From Mesorhizobium sp. LHD-90 (GTDB taxonomy: Bacteria > Pseudomonadota > Alphaproteobacteria > Rhizobiales > Rhizobiaceae): a stretch of 64,000 nucleotides of DNA. Position numbers and translations under genes: made by a program. Under the pieces are notes generated by a model. The model ran no database searches. It was given only the letters and a program-made list of their open reading frames with translations, and was not told where the DNA came from. Of the stretch, positions 36,985 to 46,247 are shown piece by piece (within the stretch, counting starts at the first letter, position 1; each line of letters opens with the position of its first letter). Where the stretch lies: assembly GCF_030929505.1 (NCBI RefSeq), contig NZ_JAVFVV010000004.1:124001-188000 (forward strand). Direction: 5' to 3'.

Positions 36985-37308
36985 CTAGATCGCCATTCGG
37001 CTGACATCGAGATAGGCGGTGACGATCTTGTCGCGGATGGCGACCGCCGCCTGGAACGACTGCTCGGCGCTCATCACCGCGTCGACGGTCTGGCGCATGT
37101 CGCCCTTGCCCTGCAGCACCTCGACCGACATCTGCTCGGCCGCCTTCAACTTGTCGACCGAGCGGCCGGCGGTCTCGGCCAGCACCGAGGCGAAGGACAC
37201 GCCGGTCTCGACGGCGGCGCTGCCGGCCGTAGGCGTGGTTGGGCTCAGCACGCCGCCGGCGGTGCCAGTCAGAAAATTCGGGCCGATCGGGCCGAGGCCG
37301 GAGATCAT
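36985..37308 (-). CDS. fliE: Rod-MS ring adapter FliE
   Basis: A 107-residue FliE with the conserved C-terminal part [47 protein letters not shown]. It joins the MS ring to the rod. Overlaps flgC by four bases. Confidence 0.95.
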   Translation of the reverse strand: MISGLGPIGPNFLTGTAGGVLSPTTPTAGSAAVETGVSFASVLAETAGRSVDKLKAAEQMSVEVLQGKGDMRQTVDAVMSAEQSFQAAVAIRDKIVTAYLDVSRMAI

Positions 37309-37724
37309 GACTGCGGCCTCATCAGGTCGATGGTCATCGAGATCAGCGAGCGCGCCTGCTTGATCACCTGCAGGTTCGCCTCGTAGGAGCGGTTGGCCTC
37401 GGTCATGTCGGCCATCTCGATCAGCACGTTGACATTGGGCATCTTGACGTAGCCGTTGGCGTCGGCGGCCTCGTGGCCGGGCATGAACTCGACCGGAAAA
37501 TCCGTCTCGTCGTGGCCGATCTTCAGCACCTCGACGCTCGAACCGCCGGTGGCGCGATCGAGCTCGGCGGCGAAGGTGATGGTCTTGCGCTGATACGGGT
37601 CGGCGCCCGGCGCGTCGCCGGTCGACTGGGCGTTAGCGAGGTTTTCGGAAACCACGCGCAGCCGTTCCGATTGGGCGGAGAGGCCCGATGCGGCGACCTT
37701 CAGGGCGGAGGTAAGGGCGTCCAT
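37305..37724 (-). CDS. flgC: Proximal rod protein FlgC
   Basis: A 139-residue rod protein: [33 protein letters not shown] at the N-terminus and [30 protein letters not shown] at the C-terminus. Four bases after flgB. Confidence 0.95.
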   Translation of the reverse strand: MDALTSALKVAASGLSAQSERLRVVSENLANAQSTGDAPGADPYQRKTITFAAELDRATGGSSVEVLKIGHDETDFPVEFMPGHEAADANGYVKMPNVNVLIEMADMTEANRSYEANLQVIKQARSLISMTIDLMRPQS

Positions 37725-37728
37725 GGCG

Positions 37729-38106
37729 CTACCTGACGCTCATCAGCATCATGCGGTGAAAGGCCTTGACGATCGCCGTGTTCATCTCGAAGGAACGCCC
37801 GACTTCGCCGGCCTTCATCAGTTCCTGCTCCATCACGACGGTGTTTTCGGAGGGCAGAATTGCCGTGGTGCGGTCGTCGTCGCGGCTGCGGAAATTCACC
37901 TCGCTGGCCCGGGCGCCGAAATGGCCGTCCTGCGTCGCCGTCAGGCTGACGCCGGTGCGCTCCAGCACTTTTTCGAACGGCTCGACGTCGACGGCGCGGT
38001 AGCCGGGCGTGTTGGCGTTGGCGACATTGCCGGCAACCGCCGCCTGGCGCGCCGAAAGCCATTCGGCCTGCTGCGAAGCGAGGTGAAAGAGGTTGACGGG
38101 CTGCAT
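37729..38106 (-). CDS. flgB: Proximal rod protein FlgB
   Basis: A 125-residue rod protein starting [39 protein letters not shown] and ending [20 protein letters not shown]. The internal ATG at 38106 gives the normal FlgB length; the upstream extension of the frame is not conserved. First gene of the flgB-to-fliP unit, divergent from toxin-antitoxin pair 2. Confidence 0.94.
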   Translation of the reverse strand: MQPVNLFHLASQQAEWLSARQAAVAGNVANANTPGYRAVDVEPFEKVLERTGVSLTATQDGHFGARASEVNFRSRDDDRTTAILPSENTVVMEQELMKAGEVGRSFEMNTAIVKAFHRMMLMSVR

Positions 38107-38195
38107 GGCCTGATCCGGATTCCGGGCGTTCTTGCGAACTCTAGGCGGCCAGTCTTGCGCGGGGCTTGTGAGGGAGACTGTCAGCCCGAGTTTGC

Positions 38196-38244
38196 TTGAC
38201 GGTCTCATTTTCGTTTCATATCTTTGCGGCATGAAACGAGAATG
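38196..38244 (+). promoter_or_regulatory. Promoter and palindromic operator of toxin-antitoxin pair 2
   Basis: TTGACG (38196-38201) and TATCTT (38219-38224) are spaced 17 bases. CATTTTCGTTTCAT (38206-38219) and ATGAAACGAGAATG (38231-38244) are reverse complements with one mismatch and an 11-base spacer, overlapping the -10 region. This is the expected layout for antitoxin autorepression. The same 200-base gap must also hold the flgB promoter. Confidence 0.65.
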
Positions 38245-38304
38245 GAACTAATAGGGCGAAGGCACCTTGCCGAAAGCTCATCTTTTTAGGAACCGAAGAA
38301 GAAG

Positions 38305-38652
38305 ATGGCTCCTGCACAAAGCACTGTCGCGCGTTTCATCGGAGAGCTGGAAAGCAACGGCGGGCTCCGGGGTACGGACATCGCGAACATCACGGATGTG
38401 TCGAAAGCGACGGTTTCGCGCTGGCGGAGCGGCGCCGCAAAACCGCAGCCGAGCAACGAGCTGCGTATTTCCGATCTGCATTACGTCGTGGGGCGCTTGC
38501 AGGAGTATTATTCCGGCGAGGAGATCAGGATCTGGCTTTACGCCCGTCACCCGCAACTGGATGGTGCAAGGGCGATCGACCTGATTCACTCCGACAGGAC
38601 GGACGAGGTTCTTCAGATTCTGAATCGGCTGGATGCCGGCGCATATCTTTAG
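38305..38652 (+). CDS. Xre/MbcA/ParS-type antitoxin, pair 2
   Basis: A 115-residue antitoxin: helix-turn-helix GTDIANITDVSKATVSRWRSGAAKPQP (residues 22-50) and toxin-binding end YYSGEEIRIWLYARHPQLDGARAIDLIHSDRTDEVLQILNRLDAGAYL. Only the general architecture is shared with pair 1, so this is a different subfamily and not a duplicate. Transcribed against the flagellar genes on both sides. Confidence 0.92.
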   Translation: MAPAQSTVARFIGELESNGGLRGTDIANITDVSKATVSRWRSGAAKPQPSNELRISDLHYVVGRLQEYYSGEEIRIWLYARHPQLDGARAIDLIHSDRTDEVLQILNRLDAGAYL

Positions 38653-38654
38653 GA

Positions 38655-39209
38655 ATGGCTCGTCCCCCACGCGACATCCGACTTGTCGATGCCCTAGATG
38701 GCCGTCCGCGTTTACCGTTGGACGAAGTTGTCTGGAGGGTGGCCCGCGAGGGCCGTGATCCAACCGATTGCGGCGCATCAGGCGGCCGCTGGGATGATAC
38801 AACCTTCGACGTTCTCTATACTTCCCGGACCCGTGAAGGCGCTCTAGCCGAAATGCTCTTTCATCTGAGAGCGGGACAGCCTGTCGTGCCTTCGAAGCTG
38901 CGCTTCGGACTTCACGAATTGCGCATTCGACTGCGAAACGTGCTCGACCTTTCCTCCCTGCACGCTCTGGAGGCGCTGGGACTGGACACGAGGCAGTACG
39001 GGCGGATGTCTTATCTCGAACGGACTGCCGAATATCCGCGTACCCAGGAGATCGCGGAAGTGGCGCATTTTCATGGACATGACGGCCTCCTTGTCCCAAG
39101 CGCCCGGTCGAATGCCGTAAATCTGATCGTCTTTTGCGAGCGTGTCGATTCGGACCAGGTGGAGGCCATCAGGGACCATGGAATTGTCGACTGGAACTCG
39201 CTGCCATAG
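38655..39209 (+). CDS. RES-domain toxin, pair 2
   Basis: A 184-residue RES protein, start two bases after the antitoxin stop. Landmarks: VWRVAREGRDPTDCGASGGRW, LYTSRTREGALAEMLFHL (Tyr and Glu of the active site) and GLLVPSARSNAVNLIVF. Longer N-terminal and different core spacing than the RES toxin at 13038, supporting independent acquisition. Convergent with the unknown gene after fliI, 36 bases away. Confidence 0.92.
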   Translation: MARPPRDIRLVDALDGRPRLPLDEVVWRVAREGRDPTDCGASGGRWDDTTFDVLYTSRTREGALAEMLFHLRAGQPVVPSKLRFGLHELRIRLRNVLDLSSLHALEALGLDTRQYGRMSYLERTAEYPRTQEIAEVAHFHGHDGLLVPSARSNAVNLIVFCERVDSDQVEAIRDHGIVDWNSLP

Positions 39210-39245
39210 TTCGGCGCAGTGCCGTGACCTCCTAAGCCTTCTGCC

Positions 39246-39869
39246 TCACATCGCTTCCAGTTCCACCACCTTATCATTAGACGTGATCAGCACCCATTTG
39301 CCGGCGCGCTGCTCGATGCCGGCGACCTTGCTGTTGTCGGGCAACAGCGAGCCGCGCTGCACCACCCACATGCCGCTGTCGTCGGCGATCATGGCGCGGC
39401 CGGCGGCGGCGTAGACCAGCCGGTAGGCGACTGCGTCGCCGGGAAAGGGCTGGTCGAGCGCCTCGGTCGCGCGCTTTTCCTCTTCTTGTCCGTCGGCGCC
39501 GGCGCCGACCGTGCCGGTGGCGAAGAGGTCGAGTTGCATCGGCGGAATGTCCTCGGCGGTCATCGGCGCGCCGATGCGCTCGCCGTCCGAACCCAGCATG
39601 ACCGGCGGCTTCTGGTCGGGATTTCCCTCGAACTTCAGCGCGCGGATGCCGAATTTGTCCTGGTTGAAGAAGATGTACCAGGGAAACACCGCGCAGCCGA
39701 AGCCCAGCGCGATGCCAAGGCCGGCGACAATCAGGTCGCTGCGGCGCCGGCGTGCCAGCAGTGGCGAGGACGAATTTCGGCCGCGCCACAGGCGCGAAAA
39801 GCTCCGCCGGGCGGCAGGTTTTTGCCTGCCAGCTCCGGGCGGCGCGCGGTCAGGCTTGCTGGGCGGCAT
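39246..39869 (-). CDS. Membrane-anchored protein after fliI, function unknown
   Basis: A 207-residue protein with a very basic N-terminus (RRSFSRLWRGRNSSSPLLARRRRSD), one membrane helix (LIVAGLGIALGFGCAVFPWYIFF) and an extracytoplasmic domain ending GKWVLITSNDKVVELEAM. Its start overlaps fliI by 20 bases, so it is translated from the flgF-fliI transcript. Genes of this kind recur at this spot in rhizobial flagellar clusters; I do not know an assigned role. Confidence 0.75.
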   Translation of the reverse strand: MPPSKPDRAPPGAGRQKPAARRSFSRLWRGRNSSSPLLARRRRSDLIVAGLGIALGFGCAVFPWYIFFNQDKFGIRALKFEGNPDQKPPVMLGSDGERIGAPMTAEDIPPMQLDLFATGTVGAGADGQEEEKRATEALDQPFPGDAVAYRLVYAAAGRAMIADDSGMWVVQRGSLLPDNSKVAGIEQRAGKWVLITSNDKVVELEAM

Positions 39870-41274
39870 GGGGCTTTTCCCTGGGTTTCAGGTAGCGGAC
39901 GAGGTCGGCGAAGGGATCGGCCGACGGCCGGTCGGCGGGCGACTGGTTGAGCGCCTCGTAAAGCAGCGGCACCTGGCGCACGGCTACGTCGAGTTCCGCA
40001 TCGGCGCCAGGCTGGTAGCCGCCGAGCAGGCGGATGTCGCGCGTGTCCTCGAAGCGGGCGATCATCGCCTTCAGCTTGGCCACCAGCGCGCGCTGGTCGT
40101 CGCTCCAGGCTTTTGGCGCCAGCCGCGAGATTGAGGCTAGGGGGTTGACGGCCGGGTAGCGGCCCTGCTCGCCGATGGCGCGGTCGAGCACGACGTGGCC
40201 GTCGAGAATGCCGCGCACCGCATCGGAGACCGGGTCGTTGTGGTCGTCGCCGTCGACCAGCACGGAGATGATGGCGGTGATCGAGCCGGCTCCGTCGGCG
40301 CCGGGGCCGGCGCGCTCAAGCAGTTTCGGCAGGTCGGTGAAGACCGAGGGCGGATAGCCGCGCGAGATCGGCGGTTCGCCGGCGCCGATAGCCACCTCGC
40401 GCAGCGCATGGGCAAAGCGGGTGATGGAATCGACGACGAGCAGCACGCGGTGGCCCTGGTCGCGAAAGTGCTCGGCGACGCGCATGGCGGTGTCGGGCGC
40501 GCGCCTGCGCATCATGGCGCTCTCGTCGCTGGTGGCGACCACGGCGACGGTCTTTTTCATGCCGCGCTCGCCGAGCGTGTCCTCCAGGAATTCGCGCACC
40601 TCGCGGCCGCGTTCGCCGACCAGCGACACCACAACCGTATCGAAGGCTTCCGCCGAGGCCAACATGGCGAGCAGCGTCGACTTGCCGACGCCGGAGCCGG
40701 CAAAAATGCCGAGCCGCTGGCCGAAGCAGATCGGCGTGAAGATGTCGATGACACGTACGCCGGTGCGGAACCCCGTGCCGACACGCTGGCGCGCCAGCGC
40801 TGAGGGCGGGACTGCTTCGCCGGAATGGCGTGCATCGCCCTCGATCATGGACGGGCCGCCGTCGACGGCGCGGCCGAGCGCGTCGATCACCCGCCCGCGC
40901 CAGGCGGCATGCGGAACCACCGATAGCGGACCGTGGACGAAGACGAGGTCACCGATACCGGCGTCGGCGGCACGCTCGAACGGCGCCACCATCACGTCAC
41001 GCGGGCCGATCCGCACGATCTCGCCGCGCCCGCGGCCGCTCTTTCCCCGCAACTCGACGATGTCGCCCAGCCGCGCGGAGCCCGACAGGCCGCCGACAAG
41101 ATAATGGGTCGGCGAGACCTCGACCACCCTGCCGCCTTGGCGCACAAGGGTGCGGTCGTCGCAAAAACGCGCCCAGCTTCGTTCGATGAGGTCGAGCGGG
41201 TCGGAGGGTGCTTGCAAGGGAGTGGCCGAGTTTGCGCTAAGTCTTCGACCCGAGCGTGGCGATCGCATCGCCAA
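39850..41274 (-). CDS. fliI: Flagellum-specific ATPase FliI
   Basis: A 474-residue F1-beta-like ATPase with Walker A GIFAGSGVGKST, the type III signature PISRGYPPSVFTDLPKLLERAG, Walker B HRVLLVVDSITRFAHA and RYPAVNPLASISR. It energises unfolding and delivery of export substrates with FliH and FliJ. The assigned start overlaps the end of flgF by 38 bases; a start further downstream is possible but no better ribosome binding site is seen. Confidence 0.95.
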   Translation of the reverse strand: MAMRSPRSGRRLSANSATPLQAPSDPLDLIERSWARFCDDRTLVRQGGRVVEVSPTHYLVGGLSGSARLGDIVELRGKSGRGRGEIVRIGPRDVMVAPFERAADAGIGDLVFVHGPLSVVPHAAWRGRVIDALGRAVDGGPSMIEGDARHSGEAVPPSALARQRVGTGFRTGVRVIDIFTPICFGQRLGIFAGSGVGKSTLLAMLASAEAFDTVVVSLVGERGREVREFLEDTLGERGMKKTVAVVATSDESAMMRRRAPDTAMRVAEHFRDQGHRVLLVVDSITRFAHALREVAIGAGEPPISRGYPPSVFTDLPKLLERAGPGADGAGSITAIISVLVDGDDHNDPVSDAVRGILDGHVVLDRAIGEQGRYPAVNPLASISRLAPKAWSDDQRALVAKLKAMIARFEDTRDIRLLGGYQPGADAELDVAVRQVPLLYEALNQSPADRPSADPFADLVRYLKPREKPHAAQQA

Positions 41275-41962
41275 ACGTCTGGTCGGTGCCGCGGATCGCC
41301 GCGGCGACGTTCTCGAAATTGCGCTGCAGCTCGATCAGCCGCGTCATTTCAAGCATCGGGTTGACGTTGGATTCCTCGACAAACCCCTGCGCCACGCCGA
41401 TGTCGTTGCGGTCGATGACCGGTTCCGGCGCACCCATCGGCACGATGCCGGAATTGGCGTAGCGGACGAAATTCTCGCCCGGGTCGAAATTATAGAGGCC
41501 GAGCGCACCGACGAGTTGGCCCTGCTGGCGCAGCGCGCCGTCGGCGCCGGCGACGGGCGGCCCGTTCTGCGGATCGAGCTGGATCGGCGCGCCGCCGGCG
41601 TCGAGCACCGGATGGCCCTGCAGCGTCACCAGGTCGCCGGTGTCGAGCATGGTGAAGCGGCCGTCGCGGGTCATCACGGTGCCCGCAGGCGTCTCGATGC
41701 CGAACCAGGCGTCGCCCTGGATGGCGAAGTCGAACGGGTCGCCGGTTTCGCGCAGCGCACCGGCCTCGGTCGACATGAAGGTGTCGCCGCTGGAGGCGAA
41801 GGCGACCGCCTTCTGCCCGGTGCCGCTGACCACGTCCTCGAACTTCATGCCGGTGGCGCGGAAGCCGACCGTCGAGGCATTGGCGACGTTGTCGGCGATG
41901 GTGTTCAGCCGGCGCTCCAGCGCCACCTGCGCGGAAAGCGCGACGTATAGACCGTCCTGCAT
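41237..41962 (-). CDS. flgF: Rod protein FlgF
   Basis: A 241-residue rod protein: [37 protein letters not shown] at the N-terminus and [42 protein letters not shown] at the C-terminus. Two bases after the DUF1217 gene. ATG at 41962 gives the standard start. Confidence 0.94.
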   Translation of the reverse strand: MQDGLYVALSAQVALERRLNTIADNVANASTVGFRATGMKFEDVVSGTGQKAVAFASSGDTFMSTEAGALRETGDPFDFAIQGDAWFGIETPAGTVMTRDGRFTMLDTGDLVTLQGHPVLDAGGAPIQLDPQNGPPVAGADGALRQQGQLVGALGLYNFDPGENFVRYANSGIVPMGAPEPVIDRNDIGVAQGFVEESNVNPMLEMTRLIELQRNFENVAAAIRGTDQTFGDAIATLGSKT

Positions 41963-41964
41963 CG

Positions 41965-42744
41965 CTATTTCCTGAGGCCCTGGATGGAGAACAGAAGATT
42001 GGTGGAGATGCCGTATTCCGCCGGCTGACTGAACAGCACGCTCATCTGCGAGACCGAGTTGCCCTGCGAGGGGTTGCTCAGCTCCCACAGGCTTGTGAAG
42101 CGTTCCAGGAACTTCGACAGTTTCCCGGCATCGGAAAAATCCGCGATGTCGATCTTTTCTTCGAACAGTTTTACCTGCTTATCGATATCGGCGGAGGCGA
42201 ACGAATCCGGCAGGCCGAGCGCGGTGCGCACGACGCGGCTCAGCGCCGGGTCGGCCAGCACCTCGTAGAAGTTGGTCAGGTCGCCGGCCTTGCGCTCGAA
42301 ATACAGCGCCAGCCGCACGCCTTCGTTCTGCTTGCCGGCATTTTCCTCCAGCGTCTGGCGCAGATACATGTCGACCGTGCCCTGCTGGGCGCGGGTGCGC
42401 ACCGTCGTCGTTTCGCCGAAACTGACGAAGTCGAAGGTTTTCACGAATTCGTAGTAGCGCTTGTCGGTCAGCTTGTTGGCGAAACTGTCGGAATCGTCGA
42501 TGCCTTCCTTCATGGCTTTTACCATGAAGGCCTTGGCGTAGCTCATGTCGCCAAGCCCGTGCGCCTTCATGGCATAGCGGAACAGCCGGTCGTCCTTCAT
42601 CAGGTCGTCGATCGACTTCACCTGGGTGATGTTGGCGAGATAGTATTCGGTCTCGCGCTTCACCATCGGCTCGGTCTCGACCCGGTCGATCGCCTTGCCG
42701 ATGTCCTTGGCAATGAGCTGGTAGTCCAGATAGGTGTTGATCAC
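41965..42744 (-). CDS. DUF1217 flagellar-cluster protein
   Basis: About 259 residues of the DUF1217 type: [37 protein letters not shown], then helical repeats with [20 protein letters not shown] and [17 protein letters not shown]. Found next to flgF and divergent from motA in many rhizobia, so a motility role is inferred; molecular function unknown. GTG at 42744 is set by GGAG six bases upstream; the frame is open 34 codons earlier without a binding site. Confidence 0.8.
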   Translation of the reverse strand: MINTYLDYQLIAKDIGKAIDRVETEPMVKRETEYYLANITQVKSIDDLMKDDRLFRYAMKAHGLGDMSYAKAFMVKAMKEGIDDSDSFANKLTDKRYYEFVKTFDFVSFGETTTVRTRAQQGTVDMYLRQTLEENAGKQNEGVRLALYFERKAGDLTNFYEVLADPALSRVVRTALGLPDSFASADIDKQVKLFEEKIDIADFSDAGKLSKFLERFTSLWELSNPSQGNSVSQMSVLFSQPAEYGISTNLLFSIQGLRK

Positions 42745-42909
42745 GCGCGCGACTCCGCAGCCTGGTGCAGGCAGAATAGGGCGGGTTCCTTGCGCGAGGC
42801 TGAATCCGTTCGACCCGTCCGCGAAGCTTCCCCGCCGCCCATTCAAGCCTCACACAAGGCACGCGGGCTAATCCTTGCACGCTGGCACAATCATGCGAGG
42901 GCCTGCCGC

Positions 42910-43800
42910 GTGGGCATTCTGATCGGACTTGTGGTGACGCTGGGCTGCGTGCTGGGTGGCTTCATGGCCATGGGCGGCCACATCGACGTGCTGATGCAGC
43001 CGTGGGAGCTCGTCATCATCGGCGGCGCGGCCGTCGGCTGCTTTCTCGTCGCCAACCCGATGTCGACGGTCAAGGACACCGGCAAGGCGATGCTCGAAGC
43101 CTTCAAGCAGGCGGTGCCGAAGGAAAAGGACTATCTCGAAACCCTCGGCGTCTTGCACAGCCTGATGCGCGAGCTGCGCACCAAATCTCGCTCGGAAGTC
43201 GAGGCGCATATCGATGATCCGGATAATTCGACGATCTTCCAGATGTTCCCGTCGGTGCTGAAGCGCCACGACCTGACGCACTTCATCTGCGACTATTGCC
43301 GCCTCATCATCATCGGCAATGCGCGCTCGCACGAGATCGAGGCGCTGATGGACGAAGAAATCCAGACCATCCGCTCCGACAAGCTGAAATCCTACCACGC
43401 CATGGTGCAGGTGGGCGACGGCCTGCCGGCGCTTGGCATCGTGGCTGCGGTGCTGGGCGTGGTGAAGGCGATGGGCGCGCTCGACCAGTCGCCGGAAATC
43501 CTCGGCGCGCTGATCGGCGCCGCGCTGGTCGGCACCTTCCTCGGCATCTTCCTGTCCTATGCGGTGGTCGGGCCGATAGCCACCAAGATCAAGATCGTGC
43601 GCGAGAAGAACAACCGTCTCTACATCATCGTCAAGCAGACGCTGCTGGCCTACATGAACGGTTCGCTGCCGCAGGTGGCGATCGAGTTCGGCCGCAAGAC
43701 CATTTCCTCCTACGACCGGCCGTCGATCGACGCGGTCGAGCAGAGCACGCTGAACACCGGCGGCGTCGCCGGCGCCGACACCGCGAAGAAGGCGGCCTGA
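42910..43800 (+). CDS. motA: Flagellar stator protein MotA
   Basis: A 296-residue stator with four membrane helices: [41 protein letters not shown], and the pair around [24 protein letters not shown] and [25 protein letters not shown], with the conserved prolines that face MotB Asp34. GTG at 42910 has GAGGG eight bases upstream and yields the usual N-terminus. First gene of motA-fliM-fliN-fliG-flhB. Confidence 0.96.
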   Translation: MGILIGLVVTLGCVLGGFMAMGGHIDVLMQPWELVIIGGAAVGCFLVANPMSTVKDTGKAMLEAFKQAVPKEKDYLETLGVLHSLMRELRTKSRSEVEAHIDDPDNSTIFQMFPSVLKRHDLTHFICDYCRLIIIGNARSHEIEALMDEEIQTIRSDKLKSYHAMVQVGDGLPALGIVAAVLGVVKAMGALDQSPEILGALIGAALVGTFLGIFLSYAVVGPIATKIKIVREKNNRLYIIVKQTLLAYMNGSLPQVAIEFGRKTISSYDRPSIDAVEQSTLNTGGVAGADTAKKAA

Positions 43801-43834
43801 GTGATGCCGATGCGCCGGGCGGAGCACTCCCTCG

Positions 43835-44767
43835 ATGGTTAGCCCAGGCAGCCCGTCGGACATGCGCGCCTATATCGTCGAGCGCCTGGTCGGCGACACT
43901 GGCGAGCCCGACCATATCGGCGCCACAGCGCGCTCGGTGGCGGAGCGCGCCTTGCCGGCGATCCGCAAGGGTTTTGCCGCCAGCCTCGCAACGCCGGTCG
44001 GCGTTGACATCGCGTCTGTCGAACTGACCCGCTTCGCAACCGCAAAACCCGACCCGCGTGAGAACGGCGCGATGGCGATAGCCTCCTCGCCGGCCTCGCC
44101 GGACGCCATGGTGCTGACGCTGGATTCGCGCTGCGCGGCGGTCCTCGTCTCGGCGCTGTTCGGCGGCGATGCGGATATGCCGGTCGCGGCGATCGGGCGG
44201 CCGCTGTCACCGACCGAGATCGACGTTGCGACGATGGCGTTCGAAGAGATCGCCAGGGCAGTGAACGGTTCGGGACCGCGCGCCTTCGCCTTCAATCTTC
44301 CGCTGCCGCACGCGATCTCCGGCGCAGCCCTGGCCGAGCGGGTGATCCGCGACGGGCCGGCGGCGCGCGTCGATTTTTCCGTCACCTGCGGCAGCACTTC
44401 CGGGCGCCTGTCGATGTTCATGCCGCAGCGCGTGCTGCTCAAGCACCGCGGGGACAAGCACGGCGCGGCGGACCAAGCCGCGGGCGACGATTGGGGCGAC
44501 CGGTTCGGCGAGGAGGTCATGCGCTCGGCCGTGCGGCTGGAGGCGACCATGCCGCTGGCGCGCATGACGCTGGCCGATCTCGCCTGCCTGCAGCCCGGGC
44601 AGGTGATCGAACTCGGCGAGAACGCGCAGGGCGAGGCGAAACTGTCAGCCCGGCACAAGACTCTTTTCGTATGCGAGTTCGGCAAGCTCGGGCTGCACTA
44701 CACGGTGCGCATCAAGCAGCCGTTCGACGAGCGGCAGGAACTGATCGCGGGGTTGGTTCGGCGCTAG
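43835..44767 (+). CDS. fliM: Flagellar switch protein FliM
   Basis: A 310-residue C-ring protein. The middle CheC-like domain (VLTLDSRCAAVLVSALFGGDADMPV...PTEIDVATMAFEEIARAVN) and C-terminal SpoA domain (ARMTLADLACLQPGQVIELGENAQGEAKLSARHKTLFVCEFGKLGLHYTVRI) are seen. The LSQ-type CheY-binding N-terminal motif of enteric FliM is not evident, as in other rhizobia. Confidence 0.93.
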   Translation: MVSPGSPSDMRAYIVERLVGDTGEPDHIGATARSVAERALPAIRKGFAASLATPVGVDIASVELTRFATAKPDPRENGAMAIASSPASPDAMVLTLDSRCAAVLVSALFGGDADMPVAAIGRPLSPTEIDVATMAFEEIARAVNGSGPRAFAFNLPLPHAISGAALAERVIRDGPAARVDFSVTCGSTSGRLSMFMPQRVLLKHRGDKHGAADQAAGDDWGDRFGEEVMRSAVRLEATMPLARMTLADLACLQPGQVIELGENAQGEAKLSARHKTLFVCEFGKLGLHYTVRIKQPFDERQELIAGLVRR

Positions 44768-44798
44768 CCGCCGGATCAAGGTTGGAAGGGGATCGTTG

Positions 44799-45182
44799 AT
44801 GAGCCAGGGAAACGGGGCACCGGCCGAAGACGGCGGAGAAGACCAGCTCAACCGCGCCATCCAGGAACTGCGCGGCGTCCTCAACGACGGCGACGCGGGC
44901 GCGGCGCGCGCGCCCAGCGGGGCGGTGGCCGCCAACGCCAACATCATCATGAACATCCCGGTCGAGGTGCAGATCGTGCTCGGCAGCGCCGAGATGTCGG
45001 TGTCCGAGCTGATGGGGCTGCAGAAGGGGTCGACGGTAGCGCTCAACCGGCGCGTCGGCGAGGCGGTCGACGTCATGGTCAACGGCCGCCGCATCGCGCG
45101 CGGCGAGATCACCGTGCTCGAAAACGACCCATCGCGTTTCGGCCTGCGGCTGACCGAGATCATCACCTCGGGTCCGGCGTGA
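44799..45182 (+). CDS. fliN: Flagellar switch protein FliN
   Basis: A 127-residue SpoA protein: MNIPVEVQIVLGSAEMSVSELMGLQKGSTVALNRRVGEAVDVMVNGRRIARGEITVLENDPSRFGLRLTEI. ATG at 44799 has GGAAGGGG seven bases upstream; a TTG one codon earlier is less likely. Docks FliH in the C-ring. Confidence 0.95.
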   Translation: MSQGNGAPAEDGGEDQLNRAIQELRGVLNDGDAGAARAPSGAVAANANIIMNIPVEVQIVLGSAEMSVSELMGLQKGSTVALNRRVGEAVDVMVNGRRIARGEITVLENDPSRFGLRLTEIITSGPA

Positions 45183-45225
45183 TGGCCGGTTCCGTGCTCT
45201 GGCCGACGATGGGACAGGTTCGCGG

Positions 45226-46233
45226 ATGACGACGCTCAACCTCTCGCGTCCACAGAAGGCGGCCGCCATCCTGGTCGCCATGGGCAAGCCGGCCGCCAGC
45301 CGCCTGCTGAAATTCTTCAAGCAGGACGAACTCAAGGCGCTTGTCGAGGGCGCGCGGCTGTTGAAGACGATTCCGCAGAGCGAGCTGGAGCGCATCGTGG
45401 CGGAGTTCGAGGCGGAGTTCACCGAAGGGGCCGGACAGCTCGACTCGGCCGACCAGATGGACGACCTGCTCAACGAGACCCTGTCGGCGGAAGAGATGAA
45501 GGCGATCATGGGCAAGGACCAGGCGGGCGCGGCCAATCTGCCGCCGCCGGTGTGGACGGAACTGGAAAAGCTCGATCCGGCGCGCATCGGCGCCTTCCTG
45601 GCTGGTGAACATGCGCAGACCTCGGCGCTGGTGCTCTCCAAGCTGGCGCCGCAGACGGCGGCCAACGCGCTGATCACGCTGGACAAGCCGCTGCGCGGCG
45701 AGATCGTCCGGCGCATGGTGTCGATCGCCGCCATTCCGGAGGCCGCCACGAAGATCATCGAGAACCAGTTGCGCAACCGCGTGCTGGGCGAAACCAACGT
45801 CAAGGACATGTCGGCCGGCCAGAGCCGCGTCGCCAACCTGCTCAACGAACTCGACAAGGGCCAGCTGGACGAGGTGATGCAGGATCTGGAGGAGGCCGGC
45901 ACGCCGGATATCGCGGCGATCCGCGCCCGGCTGTTCTCCTTCGAGGACATCCCGCTGCTCACGCAGAAGGCGCGCGTCGCGCTGTTCGACGGCCTGTCGA
46001 CGGAACTCGTGACGCTCTGCCTGCGCAACACCCCGGCGCAGCTGGCCGAATCGGTGCTGTCGGCCATCGGTGCGCGCTCGCGGCGCATGATCGAGGCCGA
46101 GCTCGGGCAGGGCTCCGACGGCATCGCCATGGCCGACATCGTGCGGGCGCGCAAGACAGTGGCGTCCACCGCCATCCGCATGGCGCGCGAGGGGGCGTTC
46201 GAGCTGCCGTCGACACAAGACGCCGCGGCTTGA
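45226..46233 (+). CDS. fliG: Flagellar switch protein FliG
   Basis: A 335-residue FliG with N-terminal FliF-binding domain (RPQKAAAILVAMGKPAASRLLKFF), middle HTSALVLSKLAPQTAANALITL-type armadillo motif (here QTSALVLSKLAP), and C-terminal torque helix region (FSFEDIPLLTQKARVALFDGLSTELVTLCLRN). Transmits torque from MotA. Confidence 0.95.
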   Translation: MTTLNLSRPQKAAAILVAMGKPAASRLLKFFKQDELKALVEGARLLKTIPQSELERIVAEFEAEFTEGAGQLDSADQMDDLLNETLSAEEMKAIMGKDQAGAANLPPPVWTELEKLDPARIGAFLAGEHAQTSALVLSKLAPQTAANALITLDKPLRGEIVRRMVSIAAIPEAATKIIENQLRNRVLGETNVKDMSAGQSRVANLLNELDKGQLDEVMQDLEEAGTPDIAAIRARLFSFEDIPLLTQKARVALFDGLSTELVTLCLRNTPAQLAESVLSAIGARSRRMIEAELGQGSDGIAMADIVRARKTVASTAIRMAREGAFELPSTQDAAA

Positions 46234-46247
46234 TGGGCTGAGCAGAC

